The position numbers were made by a program, and so were the translations under genes. Below are positions 19,002 through 28,258 of a stretch of DNA of 64,000 bases, piece after piece. The notes beneath the pieces are model-generated. The model was not told the DNA's origin, did no database searches, and saw only the letters and a program-made list of their open reading frames with translations. The DNA is taken from assembly GCA_964542895.1 (NCBI GenBank), contig CAZIWT010000003.1:9273-73272 (forward strand), written 5' to 3'. Origin of the DNA: Zymogenus sp964542895. GTDB taxonomy: Bacteria; Desulfobacterota; Zymogenia; Zymogenales; Zymogenaceae. How positions within the stretch are numbered: position 1 is the stretch's first letter; each line of letters starts with the position of its first letter.

Positions 19002-20936
19002 ATGAATAACGACAAGGGCGAAAGGAGCAAGCTCGACCTCATATTCGAGGAGCTGAAGGCGATAAGGGGGGAGATAACCAAGATAGACGCCAGGGTCAAC
19101 TCCCTGGAGGGAAAGCCGGCCCCGGAAGTAAAGCCGGAGGAGGCGCGGCCGGAGACACCGCTTACCACTTCACCCGCGGAGCCGGAGAAGAGGATGCCGC
19201 CGCCGGAGATCAAGACGCCTAAGAGAAAGGGGGCGGAAAAGGCGGAGCGGGGCTCCCTCGAGGCGAAGATCGGGGGCAGATGGCTGAACCGGATCGGGGT
19301 GGTGGCCGTTGTCATCGGAATGGCGTTTTTCGTCAAGTACGCCTTCGACAACGACTGGATAGGGGAAACGGGAAGAATAATCCTCGGGATCGTCGTGGGG
19401 CTCGCCCTCATAGGGTGGGGGGAGTTTTTGAGAAAGAAATACCGCCTCTACTCCCAAGGGGTCGTTGGGGGCGGCGTCGCCATCCTGTACGTATCGATAT
19501 TCGCCGCGGCCGGCTACTATACGATCATCTCTCTCACCGTCGCCTCGCTTCTGATCGTCCTGATAACGATTTTTTCCATAGTGCTGTCGGTCAGGTACGA
19601 CGCCTCCTCTATCGCCGTTCTCGGATTCATAGGGGGCTTTCTGAACCCCCTCATCCTCCACCACGGCGACCTGAAGCAGCTCGAAACCCTCGTCTATCTG
19701 GCCTTCCTGGACCTGGGCATCCTGGTGTTGGCCTATTTCAAGAACTGGAAGTACCTGAACTTCTTCGCCTTCATCGCCACCATAATCATCTTCGGCATCT
19801 GGGCCGGGCAGAGCTATAACCCGAAAACCGATGTGGAGTCGACCCAGTTCTTTCTGACGGTCTTCTTTCTGATCTTCGCATCCCTCGCCTTTTTCTACAA
19901 CATAGTACACCGCACAAAGACGACCTTCTTCGACCTCGGCCTGGTATTGGCCACCGCCTTTACCTTCTTCGGAACGAGCTACTTCAACCTCAAGGAGCAC
20001 TACAAAGACCTCATGGGGCTCTTTGCGGGATTCATGGGCGTCGTCTACTTCGGCATGGGACTTTTGACCCACTGGCGAAACTACGGGGACAGGCGGCTCA
20101 TCCTGACGTTTCTCTCCGCGGCGCTGACTTTTCTGGTCTTGATGATCCCGATACAGCTCGACAAGAACTGGATAACGATCGGCTGGGCGGTGGAGGCCGC
20201 GGCCCTGACGTGGATCGGGATCAGGCTGAACAGCCTCGGTATGAGGATTGCGGGGGTAGGTCTTCTCGCCTTTACCGTCGGAAGGCTTTTCATCTTCGAC
20301 TTTCCAGGAATTAATATCGGGGACCCCTCCTTCTACCCGTTTGCAAACGACAGGTTCTTCACGGCGCTTTTCGTCTCAATCCTCCTCTTCTTCGTCGCAC
20401 TGATATATCAACAAGCTTCAAAGACGCAACAAACTTCAAAGACGCAAACCTCAAAAACGTCAACTGGAATCGATCCGGGCGAGAGGAAGGTCATGGAGAT
20501 AATCCTCTTTATCGCCGCGAACATACTCTTGCTAATCACCCTCTCGGTGGAGTCCTACGACCTCTTCGAGAGCAGGATAATTGCGATGGGACCGTGGCCG
20601 GTCGAGCATGACCCCGCGTACGCGGACAGGCTTACAGCCCTCCAGTACGCCCAGCGGCTCTCCCTCTCCGGGATATGGGCCGTCTACTCGATCGTCCTCG
20701 TTATTCTGGGCTTCATCAGAAAACACACCCCGTCGAGGATATTCGCCATTGCGCTCTTCGGCATCACGATCTTCAAGGTCTTCATAATAGACCTCTCGGG
20801 ACTGGAGCAGGTCTATCGCATCGTCTCCTTCATAGGCCTGGGGGTGATACTGCTTTCGGTCTCGTTTCTCTACACCCGCTACAAGGACAAGATCATCGAG
20901 GCCGTGGTGGGCGACGGGACGGAAGACGGGGAGTAA
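19002..20936 (+). CDS. DUF2339 multi-pass membrane protein
   Basis: A 644-residue integral membrane protein with a cytoplasmic N-terminal region (about 1-90; a coiled-coil-like LIFEELKAIRGEITKIDARV then a Pro/Glu-rich linker) followed by roughly 15-18 hydrophobic helices, the pattern of the DUF2339 family. SLEAKIGGRWLNRIGVVAVVIGMAFFVKYAFDNDW is the family's start of the membrane region. Function is unknown. It is followed by a DUF3999 gene, the usual partner, so the two likely form a complex. Confidence 0.9.
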   Translation: MNNDKGERSKLDLIFEELKAIRGEITKIDARVNSLEGKPAPEVKPEEARPETPLTTSPAEPEKRMPPPEIKTPKRKGAEKAERGSLEAKIGGRWLNRIGVVAVVIGMAFFVKYAFDNDWIGETGRIILGIVVGLALIGWGEFLRKKYRLYSQGVVGGGVAILYVSIFAAAGYYTIISLTVASLLIVLITIFSIVLSVRYDASSIAVLGFIGGFLNPLILHHGDLKQLETLVYLAFLDLGILVLAYFKNWKYLNFFAFIATIIIFGIWAGQSYNPKTDVESTQFFLTVFFLIFASLAFFYNIVHRTKTTFFDLGLVLATAFTFFGTSYFNLKEHYKDLMGLFAGFMGVVYFGMGLLTHWRNYGDRRLILTFLSAALTFLVLMIPIQLDKNWITIGWAVEAAALTWIGIRLNSLGMRIAGVGLLAFTVGRLFIFDFPGINIGDPSFYPFANDRFFTALFVSILLFFVALIYQQASKTQQTSKTQTSKTSTGIDPGERKVMEIILFIAANILLLITLSVESYDLFESRIIAMGPWPVEHDPAYADRLTALQYAQRLSLSGIWAVYSIVLVILGFIRKHTPSRIFAIALFGITIFKVFIIDLSGLEQVYRIVSFIGLGVILLSVSFLYTRYKDKIIEAVVGDGTEDGE

Positions 20937-20944
20937 TTGTAAAT

Positions 20945-20963
20945 GCTGCAATTGGTGTAATTG
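20945..20963. repeat. 19-bp sequence repeated inverted at 27742
   Basis: GCTGCAATTGGTGTAATTG between the DUF2339 and DUF3999 genes recurs exactly, in the other orientation, at 27742-27760. It is too long for chance in 64 kb, but its role is unknown. Confidence 0.4.
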
Positions 20964-20975
20964 AGGGAAAACGAT

Positions 20976-22262
20976 ATGAGAAAGAACAGACTGTTAATAA
21001 ATATCCTCCTGGTCTCCGTGGCTGTTGCGGTGCCGGCCCTCGCACCCGGCTTATCGAGCGGAGTCTCCCCCACCCACTTCGCCCTCAGGGCCCCGGTCCA
21101 GGGGGACAAGACCGGCTATGTCTTTTTCGACATAACGCCCGCGGTCTACAACGAGTCCACCCGGGACCTCTCCGACATCAGGATTTACTCCACCGGCGGA
21201 AAGGAGATCCCCTATATCATCTGGAACAGGACGAGACACTGGAACTCCGAGGTGCTGAGCGCCGAGGTGCTGAACAGATCGCATATTACAAAAGAGAGCA
21301 GTACGTTCACGCTCGACCTCGGTGGGGAATACTTCAAGACGAACAGGCTGAGGATATTGACGTCATCCATCGATTTCTCAAGGCGGGTGACGATCGAGGG
21401 CTCCCCGGACAACCGTAAATTCGTAACCATCAAGGAGAACGGATACATCTTCGACTTCACCACGGAGCACGGGGCCTCCGGCACCGAGGTATCGTACCCT
21501 ACGACGGACTACCGTTATCTCAAGGTAACGATCTGGAACGAGGGGGAAAGGCCTCTCGAAGACCTCGGCGGGGAGGTCTCCATCGTGGAAGAGACGAAGG
21601 GGGAGACAACGGCGCTGAAATCCGAGATAAAGAGGATTAAGCAGAACAAAGACGATATGACGACGGAGATCGTAATAGACCTTAAGCACAAAAACATCCC
21701 GTCCGACACCTTGATCTTCGAGGTCGAAAACGAGAACTTCAGGCGCGATATCCATATCCTCGCAGGCAACGTAGACGATCCGAGCGAGTACGATGAAGTT
21801 TGGGACGACCACATCTACGGTATCAGAACAACGAGGTTCGCAAGGAAGAGACTGACCCTCGAATATTCGGAAGTCCAGGGTAGATACCTCAAACTGATCA
21901 TCGAGAACAGGGACGACGCACCCCTTGAGATAAAAAGTATCGAGGTTAAGGGGACGCCCAAAAAGGTGACCTTCCTTGCAGAGCCGGGCGTCTCCTACTT
22001 CCTCTATCTTAACAGTCGCACGGCCAGCGCACCCTACTACGACATCGAGGATACCTTCTCCTACGTGGACCCGGAGTCGATCTCACGCCGCACACTGGGG
22101 AAGGTCGTCAAGAATCCGGACTATATCCCCACGACCGGCGATGTGCCCTTCTCGGAGAGGCACCCGTGGATACTGTGGGGGACGATAGTCTTTATGGTCC
22201 TGGTCTTGGGGGGAATAATTATCAGATTGATGGTGAATCTGTCAAGGGAGGGGGGCGGCTAG
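20976..22262 (+). CDS. DUF3999-family exported protein
   Basis: A 428-residue protein with a signal peptide (about 1-25) and a C-terminal membrane helix (about 395-418; ILWGTIVFMVLVLGGIIIRLMV). The long middle part is beta-rich and includes two discoidin-like segments, TFTLDLGGEYFKTNRLRI and LTLEYSEVQGRYLKLIIENRDDAPL, matching the DUF3999 family. It should face the periplasm, anchored by its C-terminus. ATG 20976 chosen over TTG 20961. It is paired with the upstream DUF2339 gene, 39 bp away. Confidence 0.85.
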   Translation: MRKNRLLINILLVSVAVAVPALAPGLSSGVSPTHFALRAPVQGDKTGYVFFDITPAVYNESTRDLSDIRIYSTGGKEIPYIIWNRTRHWNSEVLSAEVLNRSHITKESSTFTLDLGGEYFKTNRLRILTSSIDFSRRVTIEGSPDNRKFVTIKENGYIFDFTTEHGASGTEVSYPTTDYRYLKVTIWNEGERPLEDLGGEVSIVEETKGETTALKSEIKRIKQNKDDMTTEIVIDLKHKNIPSDTLIFEVENENFRRDIHILAGNVDDPSEYDEVWDDHIYGIRTTRFARKRLTLEYSEVQGRYLKLIIENRDDAPLEIKSIEVKGTPKKVTFLAEPGVSYFLYLNSRTASAPYYDIEDTFSYVDPESISRRTLGKVVKNPDYIPTTGDVPFSERHPWILWGTIVFMVLVLGGIIIRLMVNLSREGGG

Positions 22263-22595
22263 TAGTTTTGTTCGATTTCCCCCTTGATTTTATATTCTAA
22301 AACTGGTATAAGGACACCGATTTTAGGCCCCTTCGATCGACAGACATAGTCTTCGACCTTAAGCTTCGGGGGAACGGGGGGGATAAAGAGAACAATTAAG
22401 ATGATATATTAGTAGATTAAAACGGAAAATGGGCATATAGATATCGGTATTTAAAACAAGGCCCAAACATCTAATTATTCAATATGCTTAATATTTACGG
22501 CACAATTTTCAAAACTGTTAAAAACCAAATATGGAGAATTCTATTTCTCCATATTGTTTCTGTTGAAACTGAATTGAGTACAGGAGGAAATTTTT
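22263..22595. other. 333-bp leader region of the purine operon
   Basis: No gene is supported. The AT-rich right half holds the purHDE promoter and the hairpin at 22528-22555. I see no conserved purine riboswitch core. Confidence 0.45.
22528..22555. promoter_or_regulatory. Hairpin in the purH leader
   Basis: A perfect 11-bp stem, AATATGGAGAA and TTCTCCATATT, with a 6-nt loop, ends about 40 bases before the purH start and about 25 bases before its Shine-Dalgarno site. It could be an operator or a leader hairpin; there is no T-run, so a simple terminator is unlikely. Confidence 0.4.
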
Positions 22596-24170
22596 GTGGC
22601 TAAGATTAAGACCGCGCTTTTAAGCGTATCCGACAAGAACGGATTGTTGGAATTTGCAGAGAAGCTCGCCTCGATGGGCGTCAAGTTCATCTCCACCGGC
22701 GGCACGGCAAAGCTTCTTTCCGACGGCGGACTCGATGTAACGGACATATCCGAGTACACCGGCTTTCCCGAGATGATGGACGGCAGGCTGAAGACGCTCC
22801 ATCCGAAGGTCCACGGGGGGCTCCTCGCCATCAGGGACAACGACAAGCACATGGACAAGGTGGTGGAGCACGATATGACCTTGATCGACATGGTCGTCGT
22901 AAACCTCTACCAGTTCGAGAAGACGGTGGCTAATCCGGACGTGAAGATCGCCGACGCCATCGAGAATATCGACATCGGCGGGCCCACGATGATTCGGGCC
23001 GCCGCCAAGAACCACAAGTACGTAACGGTGATAGAGGACCCGGCCGACTACGAAAGGGTGATAGCCGAGATGGAGAAAAACGACGGCGTGGTATCCGAGG
23101 AGACCAACTTCGAGCTCGCCAAGAAGGTCTTCGTAAGGACCGCCGCCTACGACGGCGCCATCTCCAACTACCTCACCTCGCTAAACGAGAACAACGAGAG
23201 GGTGCGATTCCCGGAGAGCCTGACGCTCCAGTTCAAGAAGGTACAGCCCATGAGGTACGGCGAAAACCCGCATCAACAGGCGACCTTCTACAAGGACAAC
23301 GAGACCTATCCCGCCACCATCCCGTCGGCGGAGGTGCTCCAGGGAAAGGCGCTCTCCTACAACAACATAATGGACACGGACGCGGCGATGGACGTGGTTC
23401 GGGAGTTCGACGACCCGGCGGCGGTCATCATCAAGCACGCAAATCCCTGCGGTGTTGCGGTGGGGGGAGCAAAACTCGTAGAGACATACAGGAAGGCGAG
23501 GGAAACCGACCCGATCTCGGCCTTTGGCGGAATCGTGGCATTGAACAGGGATGTGGATCAGGAGACGGCCGAAGCTCTGGTGGAGACCTTCCTCGAGGTT
23601 ATCGTGGCGCCCGGCTTCTCCAAGGAGGCGAGAGACATTTTGGCCTCGAAGGAGAACCTGAGGCTCCTTGTCGTTCCGGCGGGAAAAGCGGGCGACGAGG
23701 ACGGCTTCAACCTGAGGCGCGTCCACGGCGGCATCCTGGTGCAGGACTGGGACGCCATAGACATGGGAGTCAGGGACGCTAAGGTGGCGACAAAGCGCGC
23801 CCCCACCGAAGACGAGTGGACGGCCCTGGAGCTCGCCTGGCGGGTTACGAAGCACGTCAAGTCCAACGCCATAGTCTTCGCCAGGGTCGACAACAAGGTG
23901 GGGCAGCTTGTGGGCGTGGGAGCCGGACAGATGAGCCGGGTCGACTCGGTAAATATCGCCAAGATGAAGGCACAGTTTCCCACAAAGGGCTGCGTGATGG
24001 GCTCCGACGCCTTTTTCCCGCAGCCGGACGGCATCGAGGCGGCGGCAGAAGCCGGAATAACCGCCATCGTGCAGCCGGGGGGCAGCATCAAGGACGACGA
24101 GGCGATAAAGGTAGCGGATAAAAACGATATCGCAATGGTATTTACGGGAAGACGCCACTTCAGGCACTAA
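22596..24170 (+). CDS. purH: Bifunctional AICAR formyltransferase/IMP cyclohydrolase
   Basis: A 524-residue enzyme for the last two steps of IMP synthesis. The N-terminal cyclohydrolase domain (about 1-195) shows ISTGGTAKLL and the MMDGRLKTLHPKVHGG motif; the C-terminal transformylase domain has YGENPHQQA, IKHANPCGVAVG and AFGGIVALN, with the catalytic Lys-His pair in IKHANPCG. Full family length. GTG start with AGGAGG 9 bases upstream. First gene of purH-purD-purE. Confidence 0.97.
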   Translation: MAKIKTALLSVSDKNGLLEFAEKLASMGVKFISTGGTAKLLSDGGLDVTDISEYTGFPEMMDGRLKTLHPKVHGGLLAIRDNDKHMDKVVEHDMTLIDMVVVNLYQFEKTVANPDVKIADAIENIDIGGPTMIRAAAKNHKYVTVIEDPADYERVIAEMEKNDGVVSEETNFELAKKVFVRTAAYDGAISNYLTSLNENNERVRFPESLTLQFKKVQPMRYGENPHQQATFYKDNETYPATIPSAEVLQGKALSYNNIMDTDAAMDVVREFDDPAAVIIKHANPCGVAVGGAKLVETYRKARETDPISAFGGIVALNRDVDQETAEALVETFLEVIVAPGFSKEARDILASKENLRLLVVPAGKAGDEDGFNLRRVHGGILVQDWDAIDMGVRDAKVATKRAPTEDEWTALELAWRVTKHVKSNAIVFARVDNKVGQLVGVGAGQMSRVDSVNIAKMKAQFPTKGCVMGSDAFFPQPDGIEAAAEAGITAIVQPGGSIKDDEAIKVADKNDIAMVFTGRRHFRH

Positions 24171-24191
24171 CGACAAACAAGGTAAAGGACG

Positions 24192-25463
24192 ATGAAAGTT
24201 TTGATCGTGGGAGGAGGGGGGAGGGAGCACACCCTTGCGTGGAAGCTCGCCCAGGAAGATGTGGTCACCAAGATTTTTGCCGCCCCCGGAAACGGAGGAA
24301 CGTTAAAAATCGGAGAGAACGTCCCCCTGTCGGTGGATGACATCGAGGGACTCTCGGAATTTGCATACGATGAGTGGATCGACCTTACGATCGTCGGGCC
24401 GGAGGCACCGCTGACCCTCGGAATAGTGGACCTCTTCAAAGAAAAGGGGCTTACGATTTTCGGACCCGACAAGGCGGCCGCCCAGATCGAGGGATCTAAG
24501 TCGTTTTCCAAAAACCTTATGAAGAAATACAACATCCCCACGGCGAGCTTCGAGGAGTTCACTGACCCGTATGAGGCGAAAAAGTATATCAACAAGATAG
24601 GCGCACCCGTCGTGGTGAAGGCGGACGGTCTGGCCAGCGGCAAGGGCGTGATCATCGCAAGGGTCATAAAGGAGGCTCACGACGCCGTAGACCGAATCAT
24701 GGTAAAGAAGGATTTCGGCGACGCGGGAGACAAGGTTGTGGTAGAGGAGTTTCTCACCGGCGAGGAGGCTTCCTTTCTGGCCTTTACCGACGGCGAGACG
24801 GTAATCCCCATGGCCTCTTCCCAGGATCACAAGCCTATATACGACAACGACGAAGGGCCGAACACCGGGGGGATGGGGGCATACTCCCCTGCCCCGGTGG
24901 TGACCAATGAGCTCTTCGACAAGATAATGAACGAAGTGATGATCCCCACGGTTAAGGGGATGAAAGCGGAGGGGACGCCCTATACCGGCGTCCTCTACGC
25001 CGGGCTTATGATAAAAGATAACGAGCCGAAGGTGCTGGAGTTCAACGCCCGGTTCGGCGACCCGGAGGCCCAGCCCCTCCTCCACAGGCTCAAGAGCGAC
25101 CTCTCCCCCGTCCTCCTCGCCACGATAAATGGTACGCTGGACGGCGTTACCCTCGAGTGGGACGAGAGACCGTCGGTCTGCGTAGTGATGGCCTCCGGCG
25201 GCTACCCGGAAAAGTACCAGATAGGAAAGGAGATCTTCGGGATCGACATCGCAAACTATATGAAGGACGTCGTGGTCTTCCACGCGGGAACCTCATACAT
25301 CGGGAAACACCTCAACTCGAGCGGCGGGAGGGTCCTGGGGGTCACGGCGATGGGGGCGGACCTTAAACACGCCATCGACCGCGTCTACGAGGCGGTCCAT
25401 AAGATCGACTTCTTCGAGGCCCACTACAGGACGGACATAGGGGCGAAGGGGCTGAAATATTGA
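24192..25463 (+). CDS. purD: Phosphoribosylamine-glycine ligase
   Basis: A 423-residue GAR synthetase, step 2 of purine synthesis. Visible: N-terminal VGGGGREHTLAWKL, ATP-grasp region VVKADGLASGKGVIIA, DHKPIYDNDEGPNTGGMGAYSPAPV and the metal-binding EFNARFGDPEAQ. Full length. It starts 21 bp after purH with AAAGG ahead of ATG. Confidence 0.97.
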   Translation: MKVLIVGGGGREHTLAWKLAQEDVVTKIFAAPGNGGTLKIGENVPLSVDDIEGLSEFAYDEWIDLTIVGPEAPLTLGIVDLFKEKGLTIFGPDKAAAQIEGSKSFSKNLMKKYNIPTASFEEFTDPYEAKKYINKIGAPVVVKADGLASGKGVIIARVIKEAHDAVDRIMVKKDFGDAGDKVVVEEFLTGEEASFLAFTDGETVIPMASSQDHKPIYDNDEGPNTGGMGAYSPAPVVTNELFDKIMNEVMIPTVKGMKAEGTPYTGVLYAGLMIKDNEPKVLEFNARFGDPEAQPLLHRLKSDLSPVLLATINGTLDGVTLEWDERPSVCVVMASGGYPEKYQIGKEIFGIDIANYMKDVVVFHAGTSYIGKHLNSSGGRVLGVTAMGADLKHAIDRVYEAVHKIDFFEAHYRTDIGAKGLKY

Positions 25464-25484
25464 AATATGTCTAAAAGGTCTAAT

Positions 25485-25982
25485 ATGTCTAAGAGCGTCT
25501 TGATAGTCATGGGGAGCAAGTCCGACATGGAAGTCATGGATGAGGCCGCGAAGATCCTGAGCTCCCTCGAAATTCCGAACAGGGTACGGATAGCCTCCGC
25601 CCACAGGACGCCTGAGGTTGTAAGCGAAATAGCTAAAGGGGCGAGGGATGAAGACGTCGCCGTCATAATAGCCGGGGCGGGCTACGCCGCCCACCTGGCC
25701 GGCGTCATCGCATCCACCACGACCCTTCCCGTAATCGGGGTGCCCATCGCCTCGTCCGATCTCAACGGGATCGACGCCCTCCTCTCCACGGTGCAGATGC
25801 CCCCGGGTATCCCCGTGGCGACGGTGGGAATCGGCGGCGCCGGTGCGAAAAACGCCGCGCTCCTGGCGGCTGAGATCCTGGCCGTGTCGGACGAAGAGAT
25901 CGCAAAGAGGCTCGAAGAATACAGAAACGAGATGAGGTTGAAGGTTATCGAGGCGGATAGTGAAATTGGGGAGCTCGGTTGA
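25485..25982 (+). CDS. purE: N5-carboxyaminoimidazole ribonucleotide mutase
   Basis: A 165-residue class I PurE, which converts N5-CAIR to CAIR. It has VLIVMGSKSDMEVM, RIASAHRTPEVV (catalytic His), AGAGYAAHLAGVIA and the PIASSDLNGIDALLSTVQMPPGIPVATV region. ATG 25485 is preferred because AAAAGG lies 6 bases ahead; ATG 25467 has no ribosome site. The partner purK is not in this window. Confidence 0.95.
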   Translation: MSKSVLIVMGSKSDMEVMDEAAKILSSLEIPNRVRIASAHRTPEVVSEIAKGARDEDVAVIIAGAGYAAHLAGVIASTTTLPVIGVPIASSDLNGIDALLSTVQMPPGIPVATVGIGGAGAKNAALLAAEILAVSDEEIAKRLEEYRNEMRLKVIEADSEIGELG

Positions 25983-26194
25983 TCTCTTGACTTGGTGGGA
26001 GTCGTTTCATTTTGGAAAGGCGACAGCGCTTGGCGGTTCAACTCCCCTGTCATTCAATGGGAAAATATTTTTTTAGGACAACGGTCCAATCTCATCATAT
26101 TTGAAAATAAACATCATTTTGCAACTCTGCCCTGCGAAGATAGAGAACCATAAATGAAGTGAGAAATAAACCTATTTTTAATCTGGAGTATAAT

Positions 26195-26908
26195 ATGAAA
26201 TATGTCAAACTAACTGTGATTCTTCTCCTGATGGGTACCTTTGCCCTAGCGCCCGTTGTGGCTGGCGCCCAGAGTGACTCGGCAAAAGAATGGTATAACA
26301 TGGGAGTCCGCGAAAAAGATCCAAATAAGGCCATTGAGTATTATACCAAGGCAATAAATGTCTATCCGAATTATGTCAAGGCTTATAATAATAGAGGAAG
26401 TATCTATGATGAATTTAAAAAACACAATGAGGCTATAGCTGATTTCAACAAAGCTATAAGCATCGACCCAAATTTCGCAATTGCCTACTACAACAGGGGA
26501 ATCACATATAGAAATCTAAAAAGATATGACGATGCAATTACGGACTTCACAATGGCAATAAGCATAGACCCAAAATATGCCGAAGCCTATAATAATAGAG
26601 GTATTATATACGGAATGTTTAAAAGATACGACGAAGCAATTGTAGATTTTAACAAAGCCATAAGCATCGAGCCGAATTATGCCGATGCATACTACAACAG
26701 GGGTTTTGCATTCGGGAGGCTTAATAAACACTACGATGCGATAGCTGATATCAGCAAGGCCATAAGTATAAATCAAGAACAACCATTTTACTATTTCATC
26801 CGTGGGTTGAGCTACAAGGCCGTGGGCGAAAATGAGAAGGCCCTTAGTGACTTCGAGAAAGCTTGTAATGTTGGGTTAGATCCTGCATGCGCTGAGCTGA
26901 AGAAGTAA
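26195..26908 (+). CDS. Exported TPR-repeat protein
   Basis: A 237-residue protein with a signal peptide (about 1-25, ending VVAGAQS) and six to seven tandem TPR units with the Sel1/TPR_1 pattern AIxDFNKAISIDPNxAxAYYNRG. Periplasmic scaffold or binding protein; partner unknown. ATG 26195 with CTGGAG ahead is preferred over the frame start at 26159. Base composition is clearly AT-richer than the paralogue 60 bp downstream, suggesting different histories. Confidence 0.85.
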   Translation: MKYVKLTVILLLMGTFALAPVVAGAQSDSAKEWYNMGVREKDPNKAIEYYTKAINVYPNYVKAYNNRGSIYDEFKKHNEAIADFNKAISIDPNFAIAYYNRGITYRNLKRYDDAITDFTMAISIDPKYAEAYNNRGIIYGMFKRYDEAIVDFNKAISIEPNYADAYYNRGFAFGRLNKHYDAIADISKAISINQEQPFYYFIRGLSYKAVGENEKALSDFEKACNVGLDPACAELKK

Positions 26909-26971
26909 CAAAGTTAATCCCCTGTATCATAGCAATGACTAATTTTTAAGCGACAAAGCAATCTCACTATA

Positions 26972-27583
26972 ATGAAAAATATCAGATTAACCGTGATTCT
27001 CCTGATGGGTGCCCTTCTCCTGACTCCCGTTTTCGCGGGTGCCCAGAGTGCCCACGACTGGGTCGAAAAGGGACTCGAGTATGGGAAAGCGGGTAAAATA
27101 GAAGAGGCGATCGATGCCTTCGACAAGGCCATAGAGATCGACCCGAACTACGCCTGGGCCTACAACGCCAGGGGGTTTGCCTACGGCGATCTGAAAAGAT
27201 ACGAAGATGCGGCGGCCGACTTCACAAGGGCGATAACCATCGAACCGAACTTCGCCAACGCCTACTACAACAGGGGAAACGCGTACAGCGACCTGAAGAG
27301 ATTCGACGAGGCGATAGAGGACTACACTACGGCGATAAAGATCGCCCCAAGATACGCCAAGGCATACTACGCCAGGGGCAGCACATACGGCTCCCTGGGG
27401 AGGTACAAGGAGGCGGCGGACGACTTCACCAGGGCGATTGACATCTACCCGGATCTTGTCCCGGCCTACTACGCCAGGGGGATGGCCTTCAAGGCTATGG
27501 GAAATGTGGACAGGGCCAGGGCCGACTTCAGAAAAGCCTGCACCGGCGGGATCGAAGATGCCTGCGAGGAGCTGAAGAAGTAG
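26972..27583 (+). CDS. Exported TPR-repeat protein, paralogue
   Basis: A 203-residue paralogue of the preceding protein with a nearly matching signal peptide (LMGALLLTPVFAGAQS) and five to six TPR units (DAAADFTRAITIEPNFANAYY and similar) and the same C-terminal pattern, ADFRKACTGGIEDACEELKK. The downstream copy has the higher GC of the surrounding genome. The pair arose by duplication. Confidence 0.85.
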   Translation: MKNIRLTVILLMGALLLTPVFAGAQSAHDWVEKGLEYGKAGKIEEAIDAFDKAIEIDPNYAWAYNARGFAYGDLKRYEDAAADFTRAITIEPNFANAYYNRGNAYSDLKRFDEAIEDYTTAIKIAPRYAKAYYARGSTYGSLGRYKEAADDFTRAIDIYPDLVPAYYARGMAFKAMGNVDRARADFRKACTGGIEDACEELKK

Positions 27584-27656
27584 TGAGGGTTAAGTTAGCT
27601 GTCATTGCGTGGATACATTTATTATTTGGGGCGATGAAAAAACGGTGAATTCAACT

Positions 27657-27720
27657 CGTAATTGCGAGGAATATCTAATTTAAAAGGCCTTTCTTTTAAA
27701 GGTGAGCGACGAAGCAACCG
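27657..27720. repeat. ATTGCGAGGA/GCGACGAAGCAA dispersed repeat
   Basis: A copy of the intergenic element with ATTGCGAGGA at one end and GAGCGACGAAGCAA at the other around a CCTTTCTTTTAAAGG hairpin. Related copies lie at 34304-34350, 34384-34415, 34437-34484 and 57172-57201. Confidence 0.5.
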
Positions 27721-27741
27721 GGTTTTTTTACAACCAAAGGC

Positions 27742-27760
27742 CAATTACACCAATTGCAGC
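27742..27760. repeat. Inverted copy of the 19-bp sequence at 20945
   Basis: CAATTACACCAATTGCAGC, the exact reverse complement of the 19-mer at 20945-20963, upstream of the cytochrome gene. Confidence 0.4.
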
Positions 27761-27787
27761 GCTTTGTTAAAAAAAACAACAGAGACA

Positions 27788-28258
27788 ATGAGCGAATTTA
27801 GAGGCGAAAATATAGAGAATACCGACCGGAACCAACCATTCAATGGAACCGCAAAGCTTGGAAAACGCGTGAAAGGCGTCCTATTCATTTCGACTATAGT
27901 CTTTATTGCCTCGCTTTTCGGTATCGTCGTCTCCCACGCCCAGAAGACGGTGGACCAGGGGCCGGAGGTCATAACACTAAAGGACTACGCCGTGACCGAG
28001 GAGGCGGTGAACTTCACCCATAAAAACCACGGGAAGACCGGTGAGGTCGGCGCCGACTGCCTCACCTGTCACCACAAGTCAAACAGGCTCGTCACCCCCG
28101 GCAAGTGCTCCGAGTGCCACAAGATCAAAGAGGAGGAAGAAGTTTTGAGCCACCACCAGGCCTTCCACATGCTCTGCATCGGGTGCCACAAGAAGGAGAT
28201 CATCGCCGGAAATGAAGTGGTAAATCTCACCTGCGACTCTTGCCATGTCCCGAAATAA
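27788..28258 (+). CDS. Membrane-anchored tetraheme cytochrome c
   Basis: A 156-residue protein with an N-terminal hydrophobic segment (about 30-50; signal anchor or signal peptide) and four CxxCH haem sites: CLTCH 91-95, CSECH 107-111, CIGCH 130-134, CDSCH 149-153. Extra His at 78, 81, 122, 123 and 127 can serve as sixth ligands; the layout resembles class III cytochromes (c3/c7), which have bis-His haems. It would carry electrons in the periplasm. It overlaps the ResB gene by 14 bp, linking it to its own maturation genes. Confidence 0.9.
   Translation: MSEFRGENIENTDRNQPFNGTAKLGKRVKGVLFISTIVFIASLFGIVVSHAQKTVDQGPEVITLKDYAVTEEAVNFTHKNHGKTGEVGADCLTCHHKSNRLVTPGKCSECHKIKEEEEVLSHHQAFHMLCIGCHKKEIIAGNEVVNLTCDSCHVPK

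Noticed and set aside
22263..22595. Purine riboswitch upstream of purH
   Set aside because: I could not find the conserved three-way junction core; only one simple hairpin is visible.
23181..25283. Long antisense frames across purH and purD
   Set aside because: Shadows of the GC-rich coding strand; the sense genes have every family motif.
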